Source of the DNA: Rickettsiales bacterium
GTDB taxonomy: Bacteria; Pseudomonadota; Alphaproteobacteria; Methylaequorales; Methylaequoraceae
Reading direction: 5' to 3'
DNA: 12,612 bases
NCBI GenBank assembly: GCA_002715305.1
Contig: PAYV01000021.1
Coordinates: forward strand, 15,401-28,012
Shown: piece by piece, positions 1-6,203 of the stretch
Numbering within the stretch: the stretch's first letter is position 1
How the letters are laid out: the number at the start of each line of letters is the position of its first letter
Program-made: the position numbers and the translations under genes
Notes under the pieces: generated by a model
Databases searched by the model: none
What the model was told of the DNA's origin: nothing
What the model saw: only the letters and a program-made list of their open reading frames with translations

Positions 1-260
1 CTTTCAAAAACATCTTTAGATCCTGATGTTACGGATGCCATTTGTATTAAAATATCATATCCTGGCAAATGTTTTTCAATGTCTTCTTTATTTGTAAGAT
101 CTGCCTTAATCCAATCTAAATTATTAATTTTATAAGGCGGTCTATTATTCCAAATACCAGTAACCGAAAAATTAGGATTTTTTAATAACAGCTCAACTAC
201 ATTTCTACCGATAAAACCTGTAGCTCCGGCAACAATAACTTTTTTTGTATTTTTGTTCAT
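1..260 (-). CDS. NAD-dependent epimerase/dehydratase (extended SDR), N-terminal part; runs off the left edge
   Basis: Only the first 86 residues are present; the gene continues beyond base 1. The start is the ATG at 258-260 on the minus strand, four bases after the stop of the upstream SDR gene, with a GGTGGAAGA purine stretch just upstream. The N-terminus carries the Rossmann dinucleotide motif GATGFIG (residues 12-18), then an acidic-loop region and 'ILIQMASVTSGSKD' around residues 70-83. That last stretch resembles GDP-L-fucose synthase-like and related nucleotide-sugar epimerases/reductases. The enzyme would act in the cytoplasm on a nucleotide-linked sugar. The catalytic YxxxK lies outside the window, so reductase, epimerase or dehydratase cannot be told apart. 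It is the last visible gene of a leftward operon with an SDR, an aldo/keto reductase and a radical SAM protein. The family call is firm; the substrate is unknown. Confidence 0.85.
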   Translation of the reverse strand, partial: MNKNTKKVIVAGATGFIGRNVVELLLKNPNFSVTGIWNNRPPYKINNLDWIKADLTNKEDIEKHLPGYDILIQMASVTSGSKDVFE

Positions 261-264
261 TATT

Positions 265-999
265 TTATCTTCCACCACTAACTGTAATCATTGAACCACT
301 TACATAACTTGATTTATCAGATAACAACCAATGAATTGTTTCTGCAGCTTCATTAACTGTTCCAATTCTTCCAAGAGGAATAGAAGCTCTAATTTGTTTT
401 AGCTTGTTTTCACCCTCATTTTCTAATGATTCAGTATATATTGTTCCTGGGCTAACGGCATTAACTCTTATACCAAAAGGGCCAACTTCTCTTGCAGCCC
501 CAACAACAAATGTATTTAAGGCAGCCTTAGTTGCAGCATAGGTTGAAATATGATTACCACCAAATCTTGCAGCTTCAGAACTGATTAAAACCATTGAACC
601 ATCAAGATTTTGATTTATAAGTAAATTTGTAAATTTGTGAACACAATATATTGTCCCTGTCAAATTTACTTGGATAGTTCTTTCCAAATCACTAATTTCA
701 GTTTCAAAAAAGCTTTTTCTTTTGGGAATATCGCCAGCATTTGCTACTAAATAGTTTACAGGACCAAACGTTTTAGTTAGCTCATCAAAGACATAATTAA
801 CATCATTGAAATTAGCAATATCGCCTTTGATTGAGATACAATTACCACCATTTTTTTTAATTATTGATGCTGTTTCGTCAGCTGCTTCTTTATCCTTTAA
901 ATAATTTATTCCAACATTGTAGTTAAGTTTACCTGCCATTATAGCAGTTGATTTACCAATACCTCTTCCACCGCCAGTAACTAGTAGTACTTTCTTCAT
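265..999 (-). CDS. Short-chain dehydrogenase/reductase (classical SDR, FabG-like), 244 aa
   Basis: This is a complete classical SDR of normal length (about 245 aa). The cofactor motif TGGGRGIG is at residues 8-15, the structural NAG at 87-89, and the catalytic set is Asn112, Ser141, Tyr154 and Lys158 (YAATK). 'VSPGTIYTE' follows at 182-190, and the C-terminus ends in the usual 'YVSGSMITVSGG' core. It should catalyse NAD(P)H-dependent carbonyl reduction or alcohol oxidation in the cytoplasm. FabG of fatty-acid synthesis is the closest well-known relative, but the setting among sugar genes favours a sugar or sugar-acid oxidoreductase. The gene lies 21 bases after the aldo/keto reductase and 4 bases before the next epimerase, so it is most likely cotranscribed. 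The ATG at 997-999 has only a weak upstream purine run (AAGATG). The substrate is not readable from sequence. Confidence 0.9.
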   Translation of the reverse strand: MKKVLLVTGGGRGIGKSTAIMAGKLNYNVGINYLKDKEAADETASIIKKNGGNCISIKGDIANFNDVNYVFDELTKTFGPVNYLVANAGDIPKRKSFFETEISDLERTIQVNLTGTIYCVHKFTNLLINQNLDGSMVLISSEAARFGGNHISTYAATKAALNTFVVGAAREVGPFGIRVNAVSPGTIYTESLENEGENKLKQIRASIPLGRIGTVNEAAETIHWLLSDKSSYVSGSMITVSGGR

Positions 1000-1020
1000 T
1001 TTTGCATCTTATCAAAAATC

Positions 1021-1983
1021 TTAAGGATTATAAAAAGAAATTCTATCATGCAACTTAATTATTTTAGATAAATCAGAAACATCCATAGCTCCTTCAATTC
1101 CAGCTTGAACTTGCTCATCCACTTCATTCTCAAAAAGAGAACCAGGTAAAACAACACAAATTGATGGAAAAGATAAACAGAATTTTAAAGCAGCCTTGCA
1201 CGCCTCCGCCCCAGGATTAATTCCAAGCAGAGAAAGTATACTCTCAGCCCCGTTCACCCATGTTTTTATTTGATTTGAAGACCAGTTATGTCTATGGTCA
1301 CCTTCAGGAAAAATAGTATTTTGTGTTATTTTCCCAGTTAAAAACCCAAAACATAATGGCGTCCTAGCGACAATGCCAACACCTTTTTTATATGCTAAAT
1401 CAAGTAAGCCTAATTGGTAAGCTCTTATATCCATCATATTAAAATTTATTTGAAGTAAGTCTATATTTCTTTCCTTTAGTAACTGTAATCCCTCATCGGG
1501 ACTTTTACACGATACACCCCATTGTTTTATGATATTTTTTTCTTTTAAATCATCTAAAAGCTCAAAAATACTTTTATCTTTAAATATAATGTCTCCAGGT
1601 GGACTATGAAGCCATAACACATCTATATAATTAGTCCTTAAACGTTTTAAACTAGCTTCTAAAGACATATATACAGATTTACTATTAAAATTTGCGCCTT
1701 CTTCCCAAGAAGAGAAGCCAACCTTTGTTGAATATATTACTTTTTCTCTCTTTTCTTCAAGGGCCTCGCCAATTAAACTTTCACTTACTCCATCACCATA
1801 AGCGGGCGATGTATCAAAAAATATTATATTATTTCTGTAAGCGTGTTTAATCGTTCTTATTGACTGATTATTGTCGGTTTTTCCATAAGAAGAGTTTCCC
1901 GGTGTTTTGCCTCCAATGCCCCACCCACCGAAACCAATACATGAAACCATTGGGCCGTGCTTGCCAAGTGTTTTTTCAATCAT
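1021..1983 (-). CDS. Aldo/keto reductase, 320 aa
   Basis: This is a full-length NADPH-dependent aldo/keto reductase with a TIM-barrel fold. The family tetrad is visible: Asp57 and Tyr62 in 'FFDTSPAYG', Lys87 in 'YSTKVG' and His126 in 'LWLHSP'. The N-terminal strand 'VSCIGFGGWGIGG' is also typical. It belongs with the bacterial AKRs that reduce sugar aldehydes/ketones or act as oxidoreductases in sugar catabolism. The start ATG is at 1981-1983, three bases after the stop of the radical SAM gene, with AGGA about 12 bases upstream, which suggests translational coupling. Members of this family next to nucleotide-sugar genes sometimes carry out the reductive step of deoxysugar synthesis. That role is inference here, since no substrate-specific residue is evident. 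Confidence 0.9.
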   Translation of the reverse strand: MIEKTLGKHGPMVSCIGFGGWGIGGKTPGNSSYGKTDNNQSIRTIKHAYRNNIIFFDTSPAYGDGVSESLIGEALEEKREKVIYSTKVGFSSWEEGANFNSKSVYMSLEASLKRLRTNYIDVLWLHSPPGDIIFKDKSIFELLDDLKEKNIIKQWGVSCKSPDEGLQLLKERNIDLLQINFNMMDIRAYQLGLLDLAYKKGVGIVARTPLCFGFLTGKITQNTIFPEGDHRHNWSSNQIKTWVNGAESILSLLGINPGAEACKAALKFCLSFPSICVVLPGSLFENEVDEQVQAGIEGAMDVSDLSKIIKLHDRISFYNP

Positions 1984-1986
1984 TAA

Positions 1987-3486
1987 TTAAAAATGTCCTG
2001 CGAGTTTACCTACATCCCCCTCAACTGAAGATTTTTCTATAACATCACTATTATATAAGTAAGCACCTTTTTTATTTCCCCACCATACTACTTCGCGGCA
2101 CCATTTCTGAAAATCAGTATAAACAGCTTCTTTTCTTTTTATTAATACGTTATTTTTAATGCTTTTTAACTTGTATGGCTCGCCATTTCTGACCCCATTG
2201 TAAACATCAAGTATATTATAATTTAGATCAATACTTATATCTTCCTTAACACCTGGGCCCTTTAATAATAACTCATTTAGTCTTATACAATCATCAAGCA
2301 TACCTTTTGGCATTGCAGAATTATTTTCAAAGAGTAAATTCTCAAGAATATTGTTAGCCTCTATGTAAAAGTCACTAATTTGATCATCTTTAGTTAGCAT
2401 TATAAAGGCATATTCATCTTGAGGCCAATGAATGCCTAACCATTCTGGAGAATATAAAAATTCAGCACCACCTTCTTGAATTACCTTGGCTTGGTCTATA
2501 AATAAATCTCTAACTTTTGAAATGATAGGATACGCATCTTTGTCAGCATCTATAAATGATGTGATCATATCCTTATAGGATAATTTTCCATACGTGTGAG
2601 CTAATATAAGTGGTATTTGAAATATTTTATCAAAATGAAGAAAGGCAGCCATCCAACAAAAAGCTCTAGTTTTTCTCCACATCTCTTTTGGCATTGACTT
2701 AGTTGCTACAACTAATTCCTGATATTCGGGTACATCATCTTCAAGTTTAACTTTTTCACCATGAATATTGATAATCTCTGAAACAACAGTAATCATCCCA
2801 TGTTCTTTTTGGTATTCCTTACTTCCCATTTCTGCATTAGGTAAAATTGAAAGATTATTAAATTGAATCCGGTTATGTTGACCAAAATTTATTAATGTAT
2901 CAACTCCTGATACTAAAGTATCGTAAGTTTCTTCAGGATTGCCAAGAATAATATCTGAAAAAGTTTCAACCTTATCTCTACTAAATCTGGTTGCCAATTC
3001 AAGATATGTATCTAATGAAATATTGTCTCTTTTGATAGCTTTTAGTGTATGTGGGTCTAATGATTGCATAGACAAAGCAACACCTTTATTCAAACCTGCA
3101 TCAGATAAAATTTTTTGTGTTTGATAAGCCCGTTCTGTTGCATTTTTAGTATTTTGAACAGAGAGCGCATGAGGATAGCCAGTTTCCTCTTTTTTCTTAG
3201 ATATATAGTTGGCTATATCAATATCTCTTTTTTTAATCCCGAAATTTGCATCACAACAAAAAACAAATTCAATCTTATTATTTGAAAACCAATCAATTTC
3301 TTGATGAAGACGTTCTTCCTCAAAAGAAGCAACTTTATCACCAGTTGCAGACCCCCAATCACAAAAAGCGCACTTAAAAGGGCATCCTCTATTTGTTTCC
3401 CATAAACCAATCCATTTTTCATTAGGGTTGGATTTCATTAATGATTTGAAAGTTCCATCTAATAATGGTGAAGGAACTTCATTCAA
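1987..3486 (-). CDS. Radical SAM catalytic fragment (C-terminal part of the interrupted gene)
   Basis: This is the open frame downstream of the nonsense codon. It can only be counted from TTG at 3484-3486, which has no Shine-Dalgarno-like sequence before it; the first ATG (3436-3438) also lacks one. Independent translation is therefore doubtful and the start is probably artificial. Numbered from that TTG, the 499 residues hold the CxxxCxxC cluster motif 'CPFKCAFCDWG' at Cys35/Cys39/Cys42, which would bind a [4Fe-4S] cluster and S-adenosylmethionine. They also hold barrel segments such as 'HALSVQNTKN' and 'SMQSLDPHTLKAIKRDN', then about 250 residues of C-terminal domain rich in Trp and Tyr. 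I do not recognise a characterised family for that C-terminal part. No SPASM-like cysteine cluster is apparent. The stop is three bases before the aldo/keto reductase start. Confidence 0.7.
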   Translation of the reverse strand: MNEVPSPLLDGTFKSLMKSNPNEKWIGLWETNRGCPFKCAFCDWGSATGDKVASFEEERLHQEIDWFSNNKIEFVFCCDANFGIKKRDIDIANYISKKKEETGYPHALSVQNTKNATERAYQTQKILSDAGLNKGVALSMQSLDPHTLKAIKRDNISLDTYLELATRFSRDKVETFSDIILGNPEETYDTLVSGVDTLINFGQHNRIQFNNLSILPNAEMGSKEYQKEHGMITVVSEIINIHGEKVKLEDDVPEYQELVVATKSMPKEMWRKTRAFCWMAAFLHFDKIFQIPLILAHTYGKLSYKDMITSFIDADKDAYPIISKVRDLFIDQAKVIQEGGAEFLYSPEWLGIHWPQDEYAFIMLTKDDQISDFYIEANNILENLLFENNSAMPKGMLDDCIRLNELLLKGPGVKEDISIDLNYNILDVYNGVRNGEPYKLKSIKNNVLIKRKEAVYTDFQKWCREVVWWGNKKGAYLYNSDVIEKSSVEGDVGKLAGHF

Positions 3487-3639
3487 ATTTCTAAATCGTT
3501 GACGTGTTGGTGTTCGAAAATATTGATTATTATTATCTATAAAACTTAAACCAGAAATCTGAGACCAATTGGATGTTTTATAATTTTCAATTATTTCTGT
3601 TAGAGTTTGATCCCCTTCTCCGTGAACAGCTAAGTCTAT

Positions 3640-4002
3640 TTACGTATATTTTCTTAAAAATTTTTCTGTTTCATAATCTGGAACATGTGGCCCACCAAAA
3701 ATTATAAGCACATCAGGATCAATTTTTTTTATCCTTTTAGCAATTTCTAAAGAAATTTGAAAATTCCAAACATATGTACTAAAACCAATAATATTTGAGC
3801 CAATAAGGTTGTTAACTACATTATTTATTCCTGATCTTTTATATATAGGTTCTTTAAAATTTACTTTTATGCCATTGGACAGATGTTTACGCACATAAGA
3901 TTCTAAAATACCAACAGAGTATGGTAAATAATTTTGTCCAGAAAAACTATTATTTATCTGAACTAAACCAATACAAATTTGTTCTAAATTTATAAAATTC
4001 AT
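3640..4002 (-). CDS. Cobalamin-binding domain fragment (N-terminal part of the interrupted radical SAM gene), 120 aa
   Basis: This 120-residue product would contain almost only a B12-binding-like Rossmann fold. Seen in order are 'ICIGLVQINNSFSGQNYLPYSVGILESYV', 'IIGFSTYVWNFQISLEIAKRIKK' (split here by description only: residues from about 9 and about 74), and 'IIFGGPHVPD' near residues 100-109. The DxHxxG cobalamin-ligand motif of methionine synthase is not seen, which is usual for radical SAM-linked B12 domains. The fragment stops at TAA right after 'FLRKYT', where relatives run on into the radical SAM part. The start ATG at 4000-4002 is preceded by a weak AAAAGA purine run. It is first in the leftward operon, facing the PhyH gene across the divergent intergenic region. 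A free-standing B12 protein is possible but less likely than a broken gene. Confidence 0.7.
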   Translation of the reverse strand: MNFINLEQICIGLVQINNSFSGQNYLPYSVGILESYVRKHLSNGIKVNFKEPIYKRSGINNVVNNLIGSNIIGFSTYVWNFQISLEIAKRIKKIDPDVLIIFGGPHVPDYETEKFLRKYT

Positions 4003-4034
4003 AATCGTAATCTTTTAATGAAGCAATTTAAATA

Positions 4035-4065
4035 GTTATATTATCAAATTAAATTTAAATTTCAA
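4035..4065 (-). promoter_or_regulatory. Candidate promoter for the leftward operon
   Basis: On the minus strand a TTGAAA-like -35 (4060-4065) and a TATAAC -10 (4035-4040) are separated by 19 bases, giving a short leader before the ATG at 4002. The spacing is longer than ideal, and such matches are common by chance in DNA this AT-rich. The divergent arrangement of genes requires a promoter somewhere in this region. Confidence 0.3.
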
Positions 4066-4173
4066 TGTAAATCATTGTTTCATCACAAAGTAATATAAAG
4101 AATATTCAGATTTAAAATAATTTCATTTATAATTAAATCTATATAATTTGCTCTTAAATTATTATCTATTTTA

Positions 4174-4202
4174 TTGACAGTAATATAACTTAATAATAAA
4201 AA
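4174..4202 (+). promoter_or_regulatory. Candidate sigma-70-type promoter for the rightward operon
   Basis: A perfect TTGACA (4174-4179) is followed after 17 bases by TAAAAA (4197-4202), a 4/6 match to TATAAT. Transcription would begin near 4209, leaving a leader of about 35-40 bases before the ATG at 4247. The -35 is the clearest promoter-like element in the 4003-4246 intergenic stretch. The -10 is weak, so the exact pairing is uncertain. Confidence 0.4.
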
Positions 4203-4246
4203 GTTATAAAATAAATTTATACTTAATATCAGTGAAAGTTAGGATA

Positions 4247-5044
4247 ATGTCAGATTTTTTAAATAATGATCAAATCAATTTTTATAAAGACAATGGTTAT
4301 TTAGTTGTTGATGATATTTTATCAGAGGCAGAATGTGATAAAATTATTAAAAAAATGGAAAGACATGCAAACAAAGATTATGCAGCAATTTTAAATCCTG
4401 ATAGGCTAGAATTTTTAATTGCTCAATCTGCCGAAAACCTTGAAAATGTGAATGAGCTCCCCGATAAAGTTAATTACATTGGGAATTGTCAGGAAACATC
4501 AAAAATTTTTAATGATTATTTTCTTAAGAATCCTAAAAGTGTTGGTATTCTAGAAACCCTATATAATGCTGAAATGTCAGGCCTAATGACACAAATTATT
4601 TTTAAAAAAGCAGGTTCACCTTACGCACCGCAAGCATGGACTCCACACCAAGATAATTCTTATGTTAAGAATGAGAAAGGTCTATACGTAACAACCAATT
4701 TTTTTCTTCAAGAAGCAAATGAAGAAAATGGAACATTGTACGTATATCCTGGTTCTCATAAACATGGCATATTTGATGCAGAAGACAGACCAAGTTATCG
4801 AGAATCTAAAGGTAACAATCCTGGTCGCACAATATCTGATGAAATACTAAATAGATTTGAAAAGGTGCATATAAATTTTAAAAAAGGTTCAATGCTTGTC
4901 TTACATGGAAATTGTATTCATGGATCAAGACCAAATATTTCAAAAAATAAAGATAGACCAATTGTAATGGCTACATACGTTCCAAAAGGAGAATATTTTA
5001 CAACTGGTTTTAATGCTCAAAGAAAAGAAATACCCTTACACTAA
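4247..5044 (+). CDS. Phytanoyl-CoA dioxygenase (PhyH) family Fe(II)/2-oxoglutarate oxygenase, 265 aa
   Basis: This is a complete PhyH-family protein. The iron-binding facial triad is visible: His134 and Asp136 in 'PHQDNS' and the distal His225 in 'CIHGSRPN'. Arg237 in 'KNKDRPI' is suitably placed to hold the 2-oxoglutarate carboxylate. The N-terminus 'FLNNDQINFYKDNGYLVVDDIL' region (from residue 4) and 'NGTLYVYPGSHKHG' (161-174) are family hallmarks. It would hydroxylate or otherwise oxidise a small molecule in the cytoplasm, consuming O2 and 2-oxoglutarate. An in-frame GTG at 4232 would add five residues. I prefer ATG 4247 because the family usually begins close to this 'xxQIxFYxxNGY' segment, although AGG lies only three bases before it. 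As the first gene of the rightward operon, with a glycosyltransferase next, it may modify a sugar or glycan substituent. The true substrate is unknown, and phytanoyl-CoA is unlikely. Confidence 0.88.
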   Translation: MSDFLNNDQINFYKDNGYLVVDDILSEAECDKIIKKMERHANKDYAAILNPDRLEFLIAQSAENLENVNELPDKVNYIGNCQETSKIFNDYFLKNPKSVGILETLYNAEMSGLMTQIIFKKAGSPYAPQAWTPHQDNSYVKNEKGLYVTTNFFLQEANEENGTLYVYPGSHKHGIFDAEDRPSYRESKGNNPGRTISDEILNRFEKVHINFKKGSMLVLHGNCIHGSRPNISKNKDRPIVMATYVPKGEYFTTGFNAQRKEIPLH

Positions 5045-5099
5045 TTCAATTTTATTAAATTTTTATTTAAATTAAAGTTTTAAAACCAATTCTTTGTTA

Positions 5100-5113
5100 A
5101 ACATTTAAATGTT
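5100..5113. repeat. 14-base perfect palindrome upstream of the glycosyltransferase
   Basis: The sequence AACATTTAAATGTT is its own reverse complement. It lies in the 88-base gap between the PhyH and glycosyltransferase genes, ending 19 bases before the ATG at 5133. It contains only A/T apart from one C-G pair, has no loop and no T-tract, so it is not a terminator. It could be a dimeric-regulator site or a chance feature of AT-rich DNA. Confidence 0.35.
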
Positions 5114-5132
5114 AATTATAATTGTGAATTAA

Positions 5133-6188
5133 ATGGTAAAGGTTTCGATATTAATACCTACAATGAATAGGCCTGAATTTGTAGTTAGGCTTTTAGAATA
5201 CTATGATTTGGTTAAAAGCAAGCATCCTATTTACATAGGTGATGCCAGTAATTCTATAAACAAAAATAAGCTCTTAGAAAAAATAAATACATATAAAAGT
5301 GTACTTGATGTAAATTATTTTCATTGGCCAAATTTTAATGACTTAAAAACGCTTGATGAGCTAGTTAAGCAATCAAAAGAAGATTACTGTGCATACATTG
5401 GTGATGATGATTTTTTAATTCCTAATTCTTTGGAAATATGTGCAAATTTTTTGGAAAAAAATCTTGATTACAGAACCGCTCAAGGCAAAGCTATGATTTT
5501 TCACTTTAAAGAGACTGGTCCATATGGGAAGACTTTTTTTTCAGGTGAATATTGGAAAAATAATAGCATTGAAAATGATAAAAGTTCTGAAAGGTTTTTA
5601 GAGTTTGGAAAAAATTATTGGACACCAGTTTTTTCCGTTAAAAGAAGAAAAGAATTCTTAAAAGATCTGGAATTTTATGGCAATATGCCTGATAAAAACT
5701 TTGGTGAATTAATTTCAAACTTTACCTTTATCTCAAGGGGGAAATCTAAATTTTTAGACTGTTTATATTTAATACGCCAAGGTCACAATGAGAGGTATCT
5801 AATGAAAAGTGGAACAAATTGGGTCAAATCTCCTAATTGGAATAGAAGTCTCCAAATCTGTATTAAATCATTAAGCTCTATTATATCAAAAGAAGACCAA
5901 ATTAGTTACAAAACAGCAAATTACATTGTAAATAAAGTTTTTGATGATATTATTGTAAGAAGTATAAAAAAAGGTGATAAAATAAGTGAAAACTTTTTTG
6001 ATAAAGCAAAAAATTTATTTAAAAATCATGTACTATTTTCAAATTTATTCATTAGTTTATATAGAAATTTACAAGCTTTTTTATTCCCAAAAAAATTTGA
6101 AATGTCACATTTGAGAATATTAAAAAAAAATTCCAAATATTATAAAGATTTCAAACCCATTTATAAAGTTATTACAAACAAATTTTAA
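5133..6188 (+). CDS. Glycosyltransferase, TIGR00180/GT-A type, 351 aa
   Basis: This is a GT-A fold glycosyltransferase. The N-terminus 'VSILIPTMNRPEFVVRLLEYY' region (residues 4-24), 'IYIGDAS' (33-39) and the metal/nucleotide-binding 'YIGDDDF' (88-94) match the TIGR00180 glycosyltransferase domain found in polysaccharide clusters. It would transfer a sugar from a nucleotide donor to a lipid-linked or glycan acceptor on the cytoplasmic side of the inner membrane. No transmembrane segment or signal peptide is visible. The C-terminal third (from about 240) is Lys/Phe-rich and shows no recognisable motif. A nine-A run (6122-6130) lies near the 3' end without breaking the frame. There is no clear Shine-Dalgarno sequence before the ATG. 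The donor may be one of the sugars made by the downstream genes, which is inference from position. Confidence 0.85.
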   Translation: MVKVSILIPTMNRPEFVVRLLEYYDLVKSKHPIYIGDASNSINKNKLLEKINTYKSVLDVNYFHWPNFNDLKTLDELVKQSKEDYCAYIGDDDFLIPNSLEICANFLEKNLDYRTAQGKAMIFHFKETGPYGKTFFSGEYWKNNSIENDKSSERFLEFGKNYWTPVFSVKRRKEFLKDLEFYGNMPDKNFGELISNFTFISRGKSKFLDCLYLIRQGHNERYLMKSGTNWVKSPNWNRSLQICIKSLSSIISKEDQISYKTANYIVNKVFDDIIVRSIKKGDKISENFFDKAKNLFKNHVLFSNLFISLYRNLQAFLFPKKFEMSHLRILKKNSKYYKDFKPIYKVITNKF

Positions 6189-6203
6189 ATTATAAGGAAT
6201 AAA

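Larger units (their letters stand above)
1987..4002 (-). pseudogene. B12-binding radical SAM protein interrupted by one in-frame TAA (671 codons read through)
   Basis: Read leftward from the ATG at 4000-4002, one frame stays open to the stop at 1987-1989 except for a single TAA at 3640-3642 (codon 121). The two halves are in the same frame, so this is a nonsense codon and not a frameshift. The 51 codons just after the stop still encode family-like sequence, starting 'IDLAVHGEGDQTL'; HGEG is the usual linker motif between the cobalamin-binding and radical SAM domains. The order is B12-binding Rossmann domain (about 1-120), HGEG linker (127-130), the radical SAM cluster CPFKCAFC (Cys207, Cys211, Cys214), then a long C-terminal region. 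A change of GAA, CAA or AAA to TAA would explain the break. Base-call error, recent inactivation and readthrough cannot be separated from sequence alone. Class B radical SAM enzymes of this layout include methyltransferases acting on unactivated carbon, but the function here is unknown. Confidence 0.75.

Noticed and set aside
1860..2042. Plus-strand 60-codon open frame
   Set aside because: It lies opposite the well-supported aldo/keto reductase and radical SAM ends, and shows no motif or ribosome binding site.
2939..3124. Plus-strand 61-codon open frame
   Set aside because: It is antisense to the radical SAM domain and its translation has no recognisable features.
3213..3422. Minus-strand 69-codon open frame in another register
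   Set aside because: It overlaps the CxxxCxxC-containing frame of the radical SAM gene, which is clearly the coding one.
3487..3639. A frameshift as the cause of the split radical SAM gene
   Set aside because: Counting codons shows both halves are in the same frame, so the break is one stop codon and no base is gained or lost.
5045..5132. An intrinsic terminator after the PhyH gene
   Set aside because: The gap holds short A/T palindromes (for example GTTTTAAAAC at 5077-5086) but no GC-containing stem followed by a T run.
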